Assembly: GCF_003143775.1 (NCBI RefSeq)
Contig: NZ_QFRJ01000006.1
Location: 62,001-126,000 of the forward strand
Length of the DNA stretch: 64,000 nucleotides
Direction: 5' to 3'
Source of the DNA: Brumimicrobium oceani
Lineage (GTDB): Bacteria; Bacteroidota; Bacteroidia; Flavobacteriales_D; Crocinitomicaceae
The notes beneath the pieces are model-generated. The model worked only from the letters and a program-made list of their open reading frames with translations, searched no databases and had not been told where the DNA came from. Each line of letters opens with the position of its first letter. Within the stretch, counting starts at the first letter, position 1. Made by a program: the position numbers and the translations under genes. This document shows, one piece after another, positions 38,328 through 48,738 of the stretch.

Positions 38328-39719
38328 ATGAAAAAGACACAAGACTTTATACAAAATAATCAACAACGATTTTTAGACGAATTATTTGAACTTTTAAGAA
38401 TTCCATCAGTATCTGCTGATCCTGCGCACAATGGAGATGTAAGAAAAGGAGCTGAATTGGTGGCTCAACACCTAACAGAAGCCGGAGCAGATAAAGTGGA
38501 AGTTTGTGATACTGCAGGACACCCTATTGTCTATGGAGAAAAAATTATAGACCCTAGCTTACCCACAGTTTTGGTTTACGGACATTATGATGTGCAACCA
38601 GCAGACCCAATTGAATTATGGGATTCACCTGCATTCGAACCGGTTATTAAAAAAACAGATATTCACCCAGACGGAGCAATATTTGCACGTGGAGCTTGTG
38701 ATGATAAAGGACAAGTTTTCATGCATATCAAAGCTTTTGAAGCCATGAGTAAAAGCGGAGAATTGCCATGTAATGTGAAATTCATGATCGAGGGTGAAGA
38801 AGAAGTAGGGAGTGAAAACTTGGGTGTGTTTATTAAAGAACATACTGAGAGACTTGCTGCAGACATAATTCTGGTCTCTGATACTGGAATTATTTCCAAT
38901 GACAATCCATCAATAACAACGGGTTTACGAGGATTAAGTTACGTTGAAGTTGAGGTTACGGGTCCAAACCGCGATTTACATTCTGGACTATATGGTGGAG
39001 CGGTGGCTAACCCAATCAATGTGCTATCAGATATGATTTCGCAACTACAAGACGATAAACATAAAATTACAATTCCAGGTTTCTATGATAAAGTGGAAGT
39101 AATCTCTGAAGAAGAAAGAGCTGAAATGGCCAAAGCACCTTATGACGAGGAAGAGTATAAATCTTCAATCGACATTAAAAATGTGCAAGGTGAAGAAGGA
39201 TATTCAACACGCGAAAGAGCTTCTATTCGACCAACTTTAGATGTGAATGGAATTTGGGGTGGTTATATTGGAGAAGGAGCAAAAACAGTTCTTCCTTCAA
39301 AAGCGTTTGCTAAAATTTCTATGCGTTTGGTCCCTCATCAAGAACCAGAGGAAATTACAGCTCAATTTAAAGACTATTTTGAAAGCATTGCACCAGATTC
39401 TGTTACCGTAAAGGTAAATCCACATCACGGAGGTTTACCCGCTGTAACGCCAATTGATTCAGACGGATATATGGCAGCGAGCAATGCGATGGAAAAAACA
39501 TTCGGTAAAAAACCAGTTCCATTAAGAAGTGGAGGAAGTATTCCAATTGTAGCACTATTTGAACAAGTACTTGGATTGAAAACAGTTTTAATGGGCTTCG
39601 GATTAAACAGTGATGCTATTCACTCGCCAAATGAGCATTATGGATTATTTAATTTCTACAAGGGAATTGAGACGATTCCTTACTTTTTTGAAGAATTCAC
39701 GAAATTAAGCCAAAAATAA
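38328..39719 (+). CDS. M20 family dipeptidase (CNDP-like)
   Basis: A 463-residue zinc peptidase of the carnosinase-like M20 group. Zinc ligands and catalytic residues are seen in V-Y-G-H-Y-D-V-Q-P, A-R-G-A-C-D-D-K-G-Q, E-G-E-E-E-V-G-S-E and S-D-T-G-I-I; the lid/dimerisation domain has D-L-H-S-G-L-Y-G-G. The final histidine is in D-A-I-H-S-P-N-E-H. It should hydrolyse dipeptides in the cytoplasm. No signal peptide. The stop codon shares bases with the next gene's start region, so the two are coupled. Confidence 0.93.
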   Translation: MKKTQDFIQNNQQRFLDELFELLRIPSVSADPAHNGDVRKGAELVAQHLTEAGADKVEVCDTAGHPIVYGEKIIDPSLPTVLVYGHYDVQPADPIELWDSPAFEPVIKKTDIHPDGAIFARGACDDKGQVFMHIKAFEAMSKSGELPCNVKFMIEGEEEVGSENLGVFIKEHTERLAADIILVSDTGIISNDNPSITTGLRGLSYVEVEVTGPNRDLHSGLYGGAVANPINVLSDMISQLQDDKHKITIPGFYDKVEVISEEERAEMAKAPYDEEEYKSSIDIKNVQGEEGYSTRERASIRPTLDVNGIWGGYIGEGAKTVLPSKAFAKISMRLVPHQEPEEITAQFKDYFESIAPDSVTVKVNPHHGGLPAVTPIDSDGYMAASNAMEKTFGKKPVPLRSGGSIPIVALFEQVLGLKTVLMGFGLNSDAIHSPNEHYGLFNFYKGIETIPYFFEEFTKLSQK

Positions 39720-40201
39720 TGAGAAGTATACAATTCATTTCAGCCCTGTTTGCGATTTTATTTATCGCAACGGGCTGCATGGAGAATCCACAATTTAAAG
39801 GAGTTTCCAACTTCAAAATTGATGAAGTCAATAGAGAAAAGGTTTCATTTAATGTGGATGTTTCTGCTTTTAATCCGAATGGATACAGTTTGAAAGTACG
39901 AAAGTCTGACTTCAATTTGTACCTCAATGATTTATATGTTGGTCAAGCTTTTTTACTTCAAAAGTATAAGATGAAAAGAAAGACCACAACTTTAGACAAC
40001 GTACCCGTCGAAATTCTACTTGAAAAAGGAGTTTTCATGAAGCTAATGAAAATAGCCATGGGCGGAACAGTAAAACTGAGAATGGAAGGAACATTAAAAG
40101 CTTCTGCACTTGGAATTCCTGTGAGAAAACAAATCGACCAAACAAGAGAAGTTAATCTATCCGACTTAAATATCAACTTTAGACAATTACTTGGTTTTTA
40201 A
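39719..40201 (+). CDS. LEA type 2-like lipoprotein
   Basis: A 160-residue protein with a lipoprotein signal (F-I-A-T-G-C20). The remainder resembles an LEA14/WHy domain: [20 protein letters not shown], split by a short gap from S-L-K-V-R-K-S-D-F. Such domains are beta-sandwiches of unknown task in bacteria. It starts on the last base of the M20 peptidase gene. Confidence 0.75.
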   Translation: MRSIQFISALFAILFIATGCMENPQFKGVSNFKIDEVNREKVSFNVDVSAFNPNGYSLKVRKSDFNLYLNDLYVGQAFLLQKYKMKRKTTTLDNVPVEILLEKGVFMKLMKIAMGGTVKLRMEGTLKASALGIPVRKQIDQTREVNLSDLNINFRQLLGF

Positions 40202-40224
40202 AAAATAGTTTTAAAACAGTTAAA

Positions 40225-42246
40225 ATGGCAAAGCATACCAACGAACTCATCAATTCCAGTAGTCCTTATTTACTGCAACACGCTCACAATCCTGTAAATT
40301 GGGTTGAATGGAGTGACGTTGCTTTCGAAAAGGCAAAAAACGAAAACAAACTAATCTTAATTAGCGTTGGATATTCCGCTTGTCATTGGTGTCATGTCAT
40401 GGAGCGCGAAAGTTTCGAAAACGAAGAGGTTGCAGCGTTGATGAATGAATACCTCGTTTGTATAAAAGTGGATAGAGAGGAGCGACCAGATGTTGATCAA
40501 ATTTACATGAATGCAGTTCAGCTGATGACCCAACAGGGTGGCTGGCCATTAAATTGTTTTGCTCTGCCCGATGGAAGGCCTATATACGGAGGAACGTACT
40601 TCAAAAAAGACCAGTGGATGTCCATTATTGAACAACTTTGGAGTACCTACAAAAAAGACAGAAAACGAGTTCTAGAGTATGCGAAGCAATTAACCGATGG
40701 AGTGATCAATTCAGAGTTGATTGAGGCGGTTGAATCAAAAGAAGAATTTGAGCCTGCCCGCCTTGAAGAATTGGTACAAAAATGGAAGCAGAATTTTGAT
40801 TTTGATGAAGGAGGAAACAACAGAGCACCGAAATTTCCCATGCCAAATAATTGGGAATTCCTTTTAAATTACGGTGTCATAAAAAATGACAAAACCATCC
40901 TTAATCACGCGCACAAAACCATAAGAAAAATGGCCTTGGGTGGAATTTACGATCAATTAGGAGGAGGGTTCTCGCGCTATTCTGTTGATGATTTATGGAA
41001 AGTTCCACATTTCGAAAAAATGCTTTATGACAATGGTCAACTCTTGTCTTTATACGCGAAAGCATACCAACATTCTGGCAACGCGCTTTATAAAGATGTT
41101 CTGGACCAAACGATCGCCTGGTTATTGAGAGAAATGAGACATTCTGATAACGGTTTCTACTCTGCATTAGATGCCGACTCAGAAGGTATTGAAGGAAAGT
41201 ACTACACTTGGAAAAAAGAAGAGTTGAAAGCTATTTTAGGTGACGATTTTGAATGGTTTGCTGAATTTTATAATATTAACCCAAAAGGATATTGGGAAGA
41301 GGGAGTTTATATTCTTTTGCGTTCTTTCACTAAAAAAGAATGGTGTGAATTGAAAAAGATCAACCTTGAAGATTTTGAAAAACAAATTTCAGAAGTTCAC
41401 GAAAAACTAAATAAAGCTAGAAATAAACGAATTCGACCGGGATTAGACGACAAACAACTGACTGCGTGGAATGCGATGACTGTAAAAGGACTGGTAGACG
41501 CAGGTTTGGCTTTGCAAAACGAAACTTACATTCAAGAAGCAAAAAATACCGCCAACTGGATTTTGGAGCACCAAATGAATGAAGAAACAGGGCAATTGTT
41601 TCGCACAAGGAAAGATGGTGTTTCAAAAATAAATGGATTTCTAGAGGATTACGCCAATGTTATCGATACTTTTATTGCATTATACGAAGCTACATTTGAA
41701 GTCATTTGGATAGAAAAAGCGAATCAAATCATGGATTTCACGATAGCACATTTCTTTGATGACCAATCAAAAATGTTCTTTTTTACTGATAAAGACACAG
41801 ACCTACTCACAAGAAAGCTAGAAGTAAATGACAATGTAATTCCTGCATCAAACAGTATTATGGCAAGGAATTTATTTCGATTAAGTAAGCTCAATCATCT
41901 GACAAAATATAGGGAAATGTCACAACAGATGCTTTCCAACATCTATGACTTAATGCCTGCTTATGGTTCTGGCTACTCCAATTGGGCAATGTTGGCCTTG
42001 TCCTTTACCGAGAAATTTTACGAAGTAGCCATTACTGGCGAAAATTCAACCGAAAAACGTTTTGAATTAGGGAATTATTACATTCCCAATGCGCTATTTG
42101 CAGGAGGAAAGGAAATGAACATTCCTTTTTTGGAGGATAAATCTTTCACCCAAGAAAGTACAATCTACGTATGTGAGAATTTTAGTTGCCAAGCACCTAC
42201 TCAATCTTTAGAAGAGACCGTTTTAAAACTAAAAGCTAGGATTTGA
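40225..42246 (+). CDS. Thioredoxin-fold DUF255 protein (YyaL/SSP411 family)
   Basis: A 673-residue protein with an N-terminal thioredoxin-like DUF255 domain carrying [10 protein letters not shown] in place of C-G-P-C, followed by E-R-P-D-V-D and Q-G-G-W-P-L-N. An (alpha/alpha)6-barrel domain of the N-acylglucosamine-epimerase type follows ([23 protein letters not shown]). The architecture and length match the widespread YyaL/SSP411 family, whose reaction is not established. It is probably cytoplasmic, and lies 23 bases after the LEA-like gene. Confidence 0.92.
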   Translation: MAKHTNELINSSSPYLLQHAHNPVNWVEWSDVAFEKAKNENKLILISVGYSACHWCHVMERESFENEEVAALMNEYLVCIKVDREERPDVDQIYMNAVQLMTQQGGWPLNCFALPDGRPIYGGTYFKKDQWMSIIEQLWSTYKKDRKRVLEYAKQLTDGVINSELIEAVESKEEFEPARLEELVQKWKQNFDFDEGGNNRAPKFPMPNNWEFLLNYGVIKNDKTILNHAHKTIRKMALGGIYDQLGGGFSRYSVDDLWKVPHFEKMLYDNGQLLSLYAKAYQHSGNALYKDVLDQTIAWLLREMRHSDNGFYSALDADSEGIEGKYYTWKKEELKAILGDDFEWFAEFYNINPKGYWEEGVYILLRSFTKKEWCELKKINLEDFEKQISEVHEKLNKARNKRIRPGLDDKQLTAWNAMTVKGLVDAGLALQNETYIQEAKNTANWILEHQMNEETGQLFRTRKDGVSKINGFLEDYANVIDTFIALYEATFEVIWIEKANQIMDFTIAHFFDDQSKMFFFTDKDTDLLTRKLEVNDNVIPASNSIMARNLFRLSKLNHLTKYREMSQQMLSNIYDLMPAYGSGYSNWAMLALSFTEKFYEVAITGENSTEKRFELGNYYIPNALFAGGKEMNIPFLEDKSFTQESTIYVCENFSCQAPTQSLEETVLKLKARI

Positions 42247-42360
42247 TGACTGCTATTTAAAGATTGAAGAAAATAATTTGTAGTGTAAAGATTAAGGCCT
42301 CCAACAGTTATCACGTCTCGTGATCACAATTTAGTGTCAAAAATATTAAGAGTAAACCAT

Positions 42361-42390
42361 AAAAAAAGCTCACCTATTAAAGTGAGCTTT
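42361..42390 (-). terminator. Rho-independent terminator
   Basis: AAAGCTCAC and GTGAGCTTT form a perfect 9-pair stem around an 8-base loop; on the - strand it is followed by a run of seven T. It ends transcription of the small secreted-protein gene and may also serve the DUF255 gene from the other side. Confidence 0.85.
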
Positions 42391-42412
42391 GATATAAATA
42401 TTGTTTTGAATT

Positions 42413-42775
42413 TTATTCCAAGTAATTGGCGTAGAACTCCATAATGGTGAAATCTTTTCCTTCGAAGTTTACAGTTCTCACACCAGTAGAAAGTAAAAAT
42501 CTTGAAATTACTCTTCGCGGCTGATCGGCCTGAGGCAAAATATTAATTTTTGCAAGCTTACTTTCAGGTGAAAAATCTACTGTAAAATAGTCCGTGTAAT
42601 ACTGTGCAGATTTATCAACCACTTCGGAAGTAACTTCACTTGGCATTTTAAAGGTTACAAAATTTTTATCCAGATTTTCCTTTAGCGTCGCTGCAGTCCC
42701 TTCAACATAAGCTGTTTGAGCGAATCCAACTCCCGTAAAAATCATTATGGCGAATAGTAATATTAATTTTTTCAT
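42413..42775 (-). CDS. Small exported protein of unknown function
   Basis: A 120-residue protein with a clear signal peptide (M-K-K-L-I-L-L...V-G-F-A-Q, cleaved near residue 20). The mature 100 residues are predicted beta/alpha without a motif I recognise (Y-T-D-Y-F-T-V-D-F-S near the middle). It is monocistronic, with its own terminator, and divergent from the RNase HII gene. Confidence 0.7.
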   Translation of the reverse strand: MKKLILLFAIMIFTGVGFAQTAYVEGTAATLKENLDKNFVTFKMPSEVTSEVVDKSAQYYTDYFTVDFSPESKLAKINILPQADQPRRVISRFLLSTGVRTVNFEGKDFTIMEFYANYLE

Positions 42776-42959
42776 AGTTCCATGTTTAATATAAAGACTA
42801 AAATTGCAAATAAAAAGTTGCCTTTACAACAAATTACTTGTCTTTTTTTATTATTCATCAGTTCAAAAACAAGAATGTTTGTATCTGAACATCCTGTTTC
42901 CACTTACTTTACAAAGCTTATGCCAAATAAAATAGTCATTTTTGCAAAAACTCAAATCA

Positions 42960-43544
42960 ATGAATCCTTTTTTTTCACCAGATAAAATAGAAGCTGGATG
43001 CGACGAAGCTGGCAGAGGCTGTCTAGCAGGCCCCGTAGTTGCAGCTGCAGTAATTCTCCCAAAAAAACATGGAATTAAAGCCCTCAACGATTCCAAACAA
43101 ATCAGCGAGAAAAAAAGACAAGAACTTGTTCCTATTATTAAAGAAAAGGCAATTGCTTACGGGATATCTTTTATTGACCAAGCAAAAATTGACGAAATCA
43201 ACATTCTCAATGCCAGTTTTCTGGCCATGCATCAAGCTATTGACGCGTTGAATGTTCGTCCAGAATTATTACTCATAGACGGCAACCGATTCACCCCCTA
43301 CCCTAACATTGCGCATGAATGCATTATTAAAGGAGATAGTTTATACCAAAGTATTGCGGCTGCTTCAATTCTAGCAAAAGAAGCTCGTGATGATTTCATG
43401 AGGGAATTACACATGAAAAGACCCGTCTATAATTGGCAAAAAAATAAAGGTTACCCTACAAAGGAACATAAGCAAGCACTGATAGAGCACGGAGTTACGG
43501 AATACCACAGAAAATCGTTTACACTTTTTACAAAGACAAAGTAA
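42960..43544 (+). CDS. rnhB: Ribonuclease HII
   Basis: A 194-residue enzyme that cuts the RNA strand of RNA-DNA hybrids and removes single ribonucleotides. Catalytic acids are in G-C-D-E-A-G-R-G (D15, E16) and L-L-I-D-G-N-R; K-G-D-S-L-Y-Q-S-I-A-A-A-S-I-L-A-K is the family signature. I chose the ATG at 42960 rather than a TTG 18 bases upstream, which gives the normal family N-terminus. Monocistronic as far as visible. Confidence 0.95.
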   Translation: MNPFFSPDKIEAGCDEAGRGCLAGPVVAAAVILPKKHGIKALNDSKQISEKKRQELVPIIKEKAIAYGISFIDQAKIDEINILNASFLAMHQAIDALNVRPELLLIDGNRFTPYPNIAHECIIKGDSLYQSIAAASILAKEARDDFMRELHMKRPVYNWQKNKGYPTKEHKQALIEHGVTEYHRKSFTLFTKTK

Positions 43545-43602
43545 AAACAATAAATCTTTAATAATTATAGTCAAAGCATGATGAATGTTTATTTTTAAGC
43601 TT

Positions 43603-43610
43603 TAGTTTTG
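43603..43610 (+). promoter_or_regulatory. Putative Bacteroidota -7 promoter element
   Basis: TAGTTTTG fits TAnnTTTG, 14 bases before the start codon of the following exported-protein gene. The -33 element is not clear. Confidence 0.4.
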
Positions 43611-43624
43611 AAAAAAATAGACGA

Positions 43625-45802
43625 ATGAAACGTTTCCTTCTTATTTGCATTGTTTTAAGTGCTGTTCTCTGGATTGGCTATTCTAGCTATGAGCTGTGGT
43701 TAAACACCGATAATTCTATTCATCCAGAACAAGTTTTCTGTGAAGAAGATGAATCTATATTGCTTATTCATAAATACAGCGAAACAAAAAACGCAAACTA
43801 TTTTTCAGCCATAGACAAAAATCCTTTGGCGCTGTCCCTAAACAATCTAGAAGAATTAGCTTACCTCAATGCAAAAATTTATGCCAGTGGAAATCGTGCG
43901 ATTGTCATTTTTGAGAAAGACACCAAATGGAAAACAGAAGAAATTGATCACATAAAGTCTTTTTTTAAGCTCAATAATTTAGATTTTAAAGTCGAAGCTG
44001 GACATTTAATGATTTCTCAAAATTACCAGCCTTGTCAAAAAGAAAGCGATAAAAACAAAATCGACTTTCTTATTGAAGGAGATAAAAAAGCATCAGCTAA
44101 TTTCTGGACCCAAGAAGAAACCCAATGGAAAAGAACAGATGTCTATAATCTGAACAAAGGTTTTTTTGAGTACAGATCTAGTGATCCAAGATCAATTTAT
44201 GGAAACGCTATTCAAGATATCCCCATGTTTGTTTCTGTTATTCCTTACACCAGCTCTTCCTACCTCTTCAAAGAACGTTTTTATGCCGCTTCAACAGATT
44301 CTGTTTTCAAAAATGGACCAATGAATCTATGGGTAGACAAGGGGTTTGTAAGCATAGATTATGAAGGGCAACACCTTATCGTTAGTGATTACCGCTCTCA
44401 ACAAAAGCCAAGTTTAATCCTTATTGAACAATCAAATAATGAAGACTCTGTAATGGTTATGGAGGATATGCATTCTTTTAGCGGCTTTCAATTAACGCAA
44501 GATTTCCCTAAAAAGAAAAACTCCAGGATTTATGTGATAGAGATTGAAGACAAAGTTTTATTCGTAGATTCCAAAAGTACTGCAAGAAAAATACTTGTGG
44601 ACTATCAACTCGGAAAAACACTGGCATTAAGTCCAGAAAGACAAGAACAGTTTTTTGGAGGCCTACCTTCCCATGTGAATTTGAGAGATATTTCTGTAGA
44701 TAAAAAAGCCAGTTTAACATGGAAAGACCAGCTTTTATTTGAAGTAAATACGAAACCACCAAACGAACAATTAAGCGTTCAAGATAAAACTACTTGGTCT
44801 ACCTCGGTTGACCATGAGCCTTTCAACTTAGCGCCTATCACAGATCATTTAAGAAAAGGAACTTCTGTTTTGAGTTACAGCAGTTCAGGAAAATACGAAC
44901 TCATTAGTCCAAACGGTAAAACCATTTGGAAAGGAGATTTAAAAGCGCCCATTAAAGGAGAAGTTCAAGTAATTGATGTTTTCGACAATAAAAAACACCA
45001 ATTCTTGATCAGGACAGATAAACAAATTCACTTATTGGATTTGAATGGAAATACCGTTGGAGGATTCCCATATCAATCTGAGCACCTATTAACTTCAAAC
45101 ATCAGCGATTTTGTTTGGAACGGAACAAAACGATTTTTAATTGGAAATGAAAAGGGGGAAATCATCATGCTGAACAGCGCAGGGATGGAATTGAACATTA
45201 TTCAATTAGGAAAAGAAGCAATCATCTCCACTCCTTATGCTTTAAACATAAGAGGAAATCTGCGTGTTTGGGCAGTTAATTCAGGTTTACAAGAACTTCT
45301 GGGCTACCTAGAAACTCCTGCCAAAGCTTCTGTACTCGGAAAAACCAGCGCTCAACACTCCATAAAGCACAGAGGAAAAGTGATTTCCTACTTTGAAAAA
45401 GAGGGCAAAATTTACAGTCAGCTTTTAAAATCTGACGGGAAAAATGAAGACGTAAAAATGTTAGATGAAGGAAAACTTTTCCATGTTAATGACCAGCACC
45501 TTGTAATTGCAAGTGACAATTACTTTAAGGTGATGAATCACAATCATGACATTATTTACAGTAAACAGTTGCCATTTAACGAAGTGGGAAGCTTTATTTA
45601 TATAGATGAAAAGTCTTTGGTTACCGTTTTAGATTATCTTCAAAATAAAATTCATGCCTACGACAAAACTGGCGAAGAATTAGAGGCATATCCAAAGGAA
45701 GGACGAAATCAATCTTTTACAGCGTATAACAAATACGATAAAACGTTGTATACATATACCATCATATCAAAATCCATCATTTGCTTTAAAAGTAAAATAT
45801 AA
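43625..45802 (+). CDS. Membrane-anchored protein of unknown function with propeller-like C-terminal half
   Basis: A 725-residue protein with one N-terminal membrane segment (about 4-22) that may act as uncleaved anchor. Residues 30-400 match nothing I recognise. The second half (about 430-720) is made of repeated beta segments such as G-K-T-I-W-K-G-D-L, K-Q-I-H-L-L-D-L-N-G-N and H-A-Y-D-K-T-G-E-E-L that look like blades of a beta-propeller. It is followed 22 bases later by a lipoprotein gene, so the two probably form an operon and an envelope complex. Confidence 0.6.
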   Translation: MKRFLLICIVLSAVLWIGYSSYELWLNTDNSIHPEQVFCEEDESILLIHKYSETKNANYFSAIDKNPLALSLNNLEELAYLNAKIYASGNRAIVIFEKDTKWKTEEIDHIKSFFKLNNLDFKVEAGHLMISQNYQPCQKESDKNKIDFLIEGDKKASANFWTQEETQWKRTDVYNLNKGFFEYRSSDPRSIYGNAIQDIPMFVSVIPYTSSSYLFKERFYAASTDSVFKNGPMNLWVDKGFVSIDYEGQHLIVSDYRSQQKPSLILIEQSNNEDSVMVMEDMHSFSGFQLTQDFPKKKNSRIYVIEIEDKVLFVDSKSTARKILVDYQLGKTLALSPERQEQFFGGLPSHVNLRDISVDKKASLTWKDQLLFEVNTKPPNEQLSVQDKTTWSTSVDHEPFNLAPITDHLRKGTSVLSYSSSGKYELISPNGKTIWKGDLKAPIKGEVQVIDVFDNKKHQFLIRTDKQIHLLDLNGNTVGGFPYQSEHLLTSNISDFVWNGTKRFLIGNEKGEIIMLNSAGMELNIIQLGKEAIISTPYALNIRGNLRVWAVNSGLQELLGYLETPAKASVLGKTSAQHSIKHRGKVISYFEKEGKIYSQLLKSDGKNEDVKMLDEGKLFHVNDQHLVIASDNYFKVMNHNHDIIYSKQLPFNEVGSFIYIDEKSLVTVLDYLQNKIHAYDKTGEELEAYPKEGRNQSFTAYNKYDKTLYTYTIISKSIICFKSKI

Positions 45803-45824
45803 TTCTTAAAACACTGAAATCGAA

Positions 45825-46655
45825 ATGAAAAGAACAATAACTATTTTTAGCGCGCTTTTATTGGGAACCATCATAGGCTCTTGCGATCAAAAAGAGGTTC
45901 AAGATACTTCAAGTGAAAGTCTTGAAACAATTCAAGAAACGGAAGAAAATCACTCATTTTTGGAAGAATACCCGAATGCAAAAAAAATGAAAGAAATAGA
46001 TATGCGCATTGATCCCGAAAATCGAGTTGAATCTTTGTATTGGGAAAAACAAAGCAAAAACGGTTCGGAATTCACTCAAGTAGTGGCTTACCTCAATGAA
46101 GATGGATTACCAATGAAAATCACGGAACACTTCGTGGATGGTAATTATCAACCCGAAGGGAGAAGGCATTACTATTTAGACGAGAATAAACTTATTGCTT
46201 TTTCAGAAGAATCTAATCAATGGATTGACTCATTGAACACTAATTACTCTGAAAAAAGAACAATTTATAACGCAGCAGAACCTGTGATTTCTCAGGTTCG
46301 TTATGCAGACAGTTATGACGAAATTGAAGATGTACAATGGAAAAACATTAGAGCCGAACACCATTCATTAAAGAAAGTAAATAAAATCCTTTCTGGTGTG
46401 GAAGAATTTCAGCCGCATTTCATAAGCGTAATAAAGACGGATCAGCTCTTCTTGCTTTTGGGTGAAGCAAAACCACAAACAGAAGAACGCTACACCACGG
46501 CTGTTCGTGTAGATGAAATGACCCCATTCATAAAGGATTTACTTGAAAATTTAGACAAATATAAATTTAGACCCGTTGAAATCGCATTTGAGGTTGTAGG
46601 AGGAAATAACACGCCAGAATATCGCGTTTTAACCAATATTGCTTGGAAAGAGTAG
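45825..46655 (+). CDS. Lipoprotein of unknown function
   Basis: A 276-residue protein with a lipoprotein signal (I-I-G-S-C20). The mature part starts with an acidic, glutamine-rich linker and then alternating strands resembling toxin-antidote or MORN-type variants (Y-L-N-E-D-G-L-P, R-H-Y-Y-L-D-E-N-K), but no family is recognised. It lies 22 bases after the preceding membrane protein and 44 bases before nadC. Confidence 0.6.
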   Translation: MKRTITIFSALLLGTIIGSCDQKEVQDTSSESLETIQETEENHSFLEEYPNAKKMKEIDMRIDPENRVESLYWEKQSKNGSEFTQVVAYLNEDGLPMKITEHFVDGNYQPEGRRHYYLDENKLIAFSEESNQWIDSLNTNYSEKRTIYNAAEPVISQVRYADSYDEIEDVQWKNIRAEHHSLKKVNKILSGVEEFQPHFISVIKTDQLFLLLGEAKPQTEERYTTAVRVDEMTPFIKDLLENLDKYKFRPVEIAFEVVGGNNTPEYRVLTNIAWKE

Positions 46656-46699
46656 ACAGAAGTTAGAAAGCAATCCATTATTCTCATTAATTTTACAAA

Positions 46700-47539
46700 A
46701 TGATTGATCAAATAATAAAATTCGCATTCGAAGAAGATATTCAAGATGGAGACCACACCTCATTGTCTTGTGTACCCGCAAACGCAAAAGGAAAAGCCAA
46801 ATTACTAGTAAAAGAAGATGGAATTCTCGCTGGAATAGAATTGGCCGAACGCATCTTCAACTATTACGATGCTGATTTAAAAATCACGAAATTCATCAAC
46901 GATGGTGAGAAAATAAAAATAGGTGATATTGCTTTCGAAATTGAAGGGAAATCTCAATCTATTTTAGCCACAGAGCGAATCGTGTTGAACTTTATGCAGA
47001 GAATGAGTGCCATTGCAACGCAGACCAGAAAAATTGCTGACAGCATTGATCACACAGATGCAAAATTATTAGACACAAGAAAAACTACTCCGGGAATAAG
47101 AGCGATAGAAAAATGGGCCGTGAAAATTGGCGGTGGTCACAATCACAGATTTGGTTTGTATGATATGATTATGATTAAAGATAATCACATTGATTACTCT
47201 GGTGGTATAGAAGCGGCGATTACAAAAGCCAATGCATACATCAAAGAAAAAAATCTGGATATAAAAATTGAAATTGAAGTTCGCGATGAGCAAGAACTCG
47301 ATGAAGTTTTGGCCATTGGAAATGTAGACAGAGTAATGCTCGACAATTTTACTCCAGCAAAGATTAAAGAAGTATTAGCGAAAATTCCTTCGCACATAGA
47401 AACGGAAGCTTCTGGAGGAATTACCCAAGAAAACATTGTAGGATATGCAGAAACAGGAATTAACTTCATTTCCTCTGGAGCACTTACACATTCAGTAAAA
47501 TCAATGGATTTAAGCTTAAAAGCAGTTTACGAAAAATAA
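46700..47539 (+). CDS. nadC: Nicotinate-nucleotide diphosphorylase (carboxylating)
   Basis: A 279-residue enzyme making nicotinate mononucleotide from quinolinate and PRPP in NAD synthesis. Recognisable are E-E-D-I-Q-D-G-D-H-T-S near the start, E-R-I-V-L-N-F-M-Q-R-M-S, D-T-R-K-T-T-P-G-I-R, G-G-G-H-N-H-R-F-G-L-Y-D and the C-terminal E-A-S-G-G-I, all typical of quinolinate phosphoribosyltransferase. Length is normal. Two short genes follow at 16 and 17 bases, likely in one transcript. Confidence 0.97.
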   Translation: MIDQIIKFAFEEDIQDGDHTSLSCVPANAKGKAKLLVKEDGILAGIELAERIFNYYDADLKITKFINDGEKIKIGDIAFEIEGKSQSILATERIVLNFMQRMSAIATQTRKIADSIDHTDAKLLDTRKTTPGIRAIEKWAVKIGGGHNHRFGLYDMIMIKDNHIDYSGGIEAAITKANAYIKEKNLDIKIEIEVRDEQELDEVLAIGNVDRVMLDNFTPAKIKEVLAKIPSHIETEASGGITQENIVGYAETGINFISSGALTHSVKSMDLSLKAVYEK

Positions 47540-47555
47540 ATTTACAATTATAGAA

Positions 47556-48038
47556 ATGACTCAAATTACAGAGAAATACATTACCGAAGCAACGCTAAAA
47601 ATAGACGGATTAACCGAAGATAGTTTAGAAAAATTATCAGAAGCACATGTACTTGCACAAGAAGCTTTTGTAGGCTATATATTATCTTCTGCCGTTGAAT
47701 ATGAAAACGACGCTTTATTAGATTATCTAATTTATTACTTCAACATCTTTTCTGAAGCTTTCGCCTTACAAGGTGTAAAAATGAACAAGATTGATGAAGC
47801 CATGATTGACGAATTTCAAGAAGAATACATTCAAACTTTGGATGAATACATGGAAACCGATGACGAGGATTTAATCGGAAGTTTATGTAATCAACCTATG
47901 ATGGTTTCTTTCTTGTTGCATGAAATTACTGGCGAAGACGAAACAGGTGAAGTAATGGAAGAAGATTTAGCATCGCACGTATTTATCGTTGGAGTGGCTT
48001 TAATTGCGCTAATGAATCGTGCTATCGTTAGAGATTAG
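47556..48038 (+). CDS. Conserved-looking cytoplasmic protein of unknown function
   Basis: A 160-residue acidic, helical protein without signal peptide. It has long amphipathic helices and aromatic clusters (L-L-D-Y-L-I-Y-Y-F-N-I-F) and no recognised domain. Sandwiched between nadC and a hotdog thioesterase with 16-17 base gaps, it is almost certainly translated and co-transcribed. Confidence 0.65.
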   Translation: MTQITEKYITEATLKIDGLTEDSLEKLSEAHVLAQEAFVGYILSSAVEYENDALLDYLIYYFNIFSEAFALQGVKMNKIDEAMIDEFQEEYIQTLDEYMETDDEDLIGSLCNQPMMVSFLLHEITGEDETGEVMEEDLASHVFIVGVALIALMNRAIVRD

Positions 48039-48055
48039 AATTTTATAAAAAAGCA

Positions 48056-48463
48056 ATGGAAGCAAAAGCGATTGTTCAAAAAATGATGGAAAAGGATGCC
48101 TTTTCTCAATGGCTGAACATCGAAGTGCTTGAGATAAAACCCGGATTTTGTAAACTAAAAACCGTTGTTGCACCAGAAATGGTCAATGGATTCAACATTG
48201 CACACGGTGGAATTTCTTACAGTCTTTCGGATTCAGCACTCGCTTTTGCAGCCAATGCCCATGGAAAACAATGTGTGAGCATTGAAACTTCTATTTCTCA
48301 CACAAGACCAGCCAAAATCGGCGACGTTTTAACTGCCATTTGCACCGAAATGAACCGCGGAAGAACAATTGGAATTTACCAAGTTGTAGTTACGAATCAA
48401 CAGGAAAAGAAAATTGCGCTTTTTAAAGGGATTGTTCATGTTTCCGAGAAGGAATGGGAGTGA
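48056..48463 (+). CDS. Hotdog-fold thioesterase, PaaI-like
   Basis: A 135-residue acyl-CoA thioesterase family protein. The signature V-N-G-F-N-I-A-H-G-G-I-S-Y-S-L-S-D-S-A-L spans residues about 42-61 and contains the catalytic-type H-G-G and D; V-S-I-E-T-S-I-S follows, as in PaaI. It probably acts on aromatic or other acyl-CoA. Its place with nadC has no obvious metabolic logic. Confidence 0.88.
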   Translation: MEAKAIVQKMMEKDAFSQWLNIEVLEIKPGFCKLKTVVAPEMVNGFNIAHGGISYSLSDSALAFAANAHGKQCVSIETSISHTRPAKIGDVLTAICTEMNRGRTIGIYQVVVTNQQEKKIALFKGIVHVSEKEWE

Positions 48464-48506
48464 AAAAATGAATTTTTTGAATTACATTGTGTTTTAATAA
48501 TGACAA

Positions 48507-48592
48507 GGGCGATTTGTAAATCGTCCTTACATTATCTCTTCGGATAATGATCTCTCTTTGATGATCTAGTACGGACGATTTACAAATCGTCC
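48507..48592. repeat. Pair of short palindromic repeats (GGACGATTT...AAATCGTCC)
   Basis: Two copies of a 20-base palindrome, at 48507-48526 and 48573-48592, are each followed by TTACATT/CTACATT and ATCTCTTCG. Two more copies with the same right flank occur at 52287-52306 and 52321-52339. They form short hairpins and lie only in intergenic DNA. Confidence 0.75.
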
Positions 48593-48738
48593 CTACATTA
48601 TCTCTTCGATCAATGTTTTTTTGTTTTGATGGTGGGGTGGGAATAAAGGTAAAATTACAGTTTTGGCATCTAAGATTGGTAAAGGAATGTTTATTTATTC
48701 ACGTGCAACGCAGAAAGCGGATTTTATATCCAACAAAA

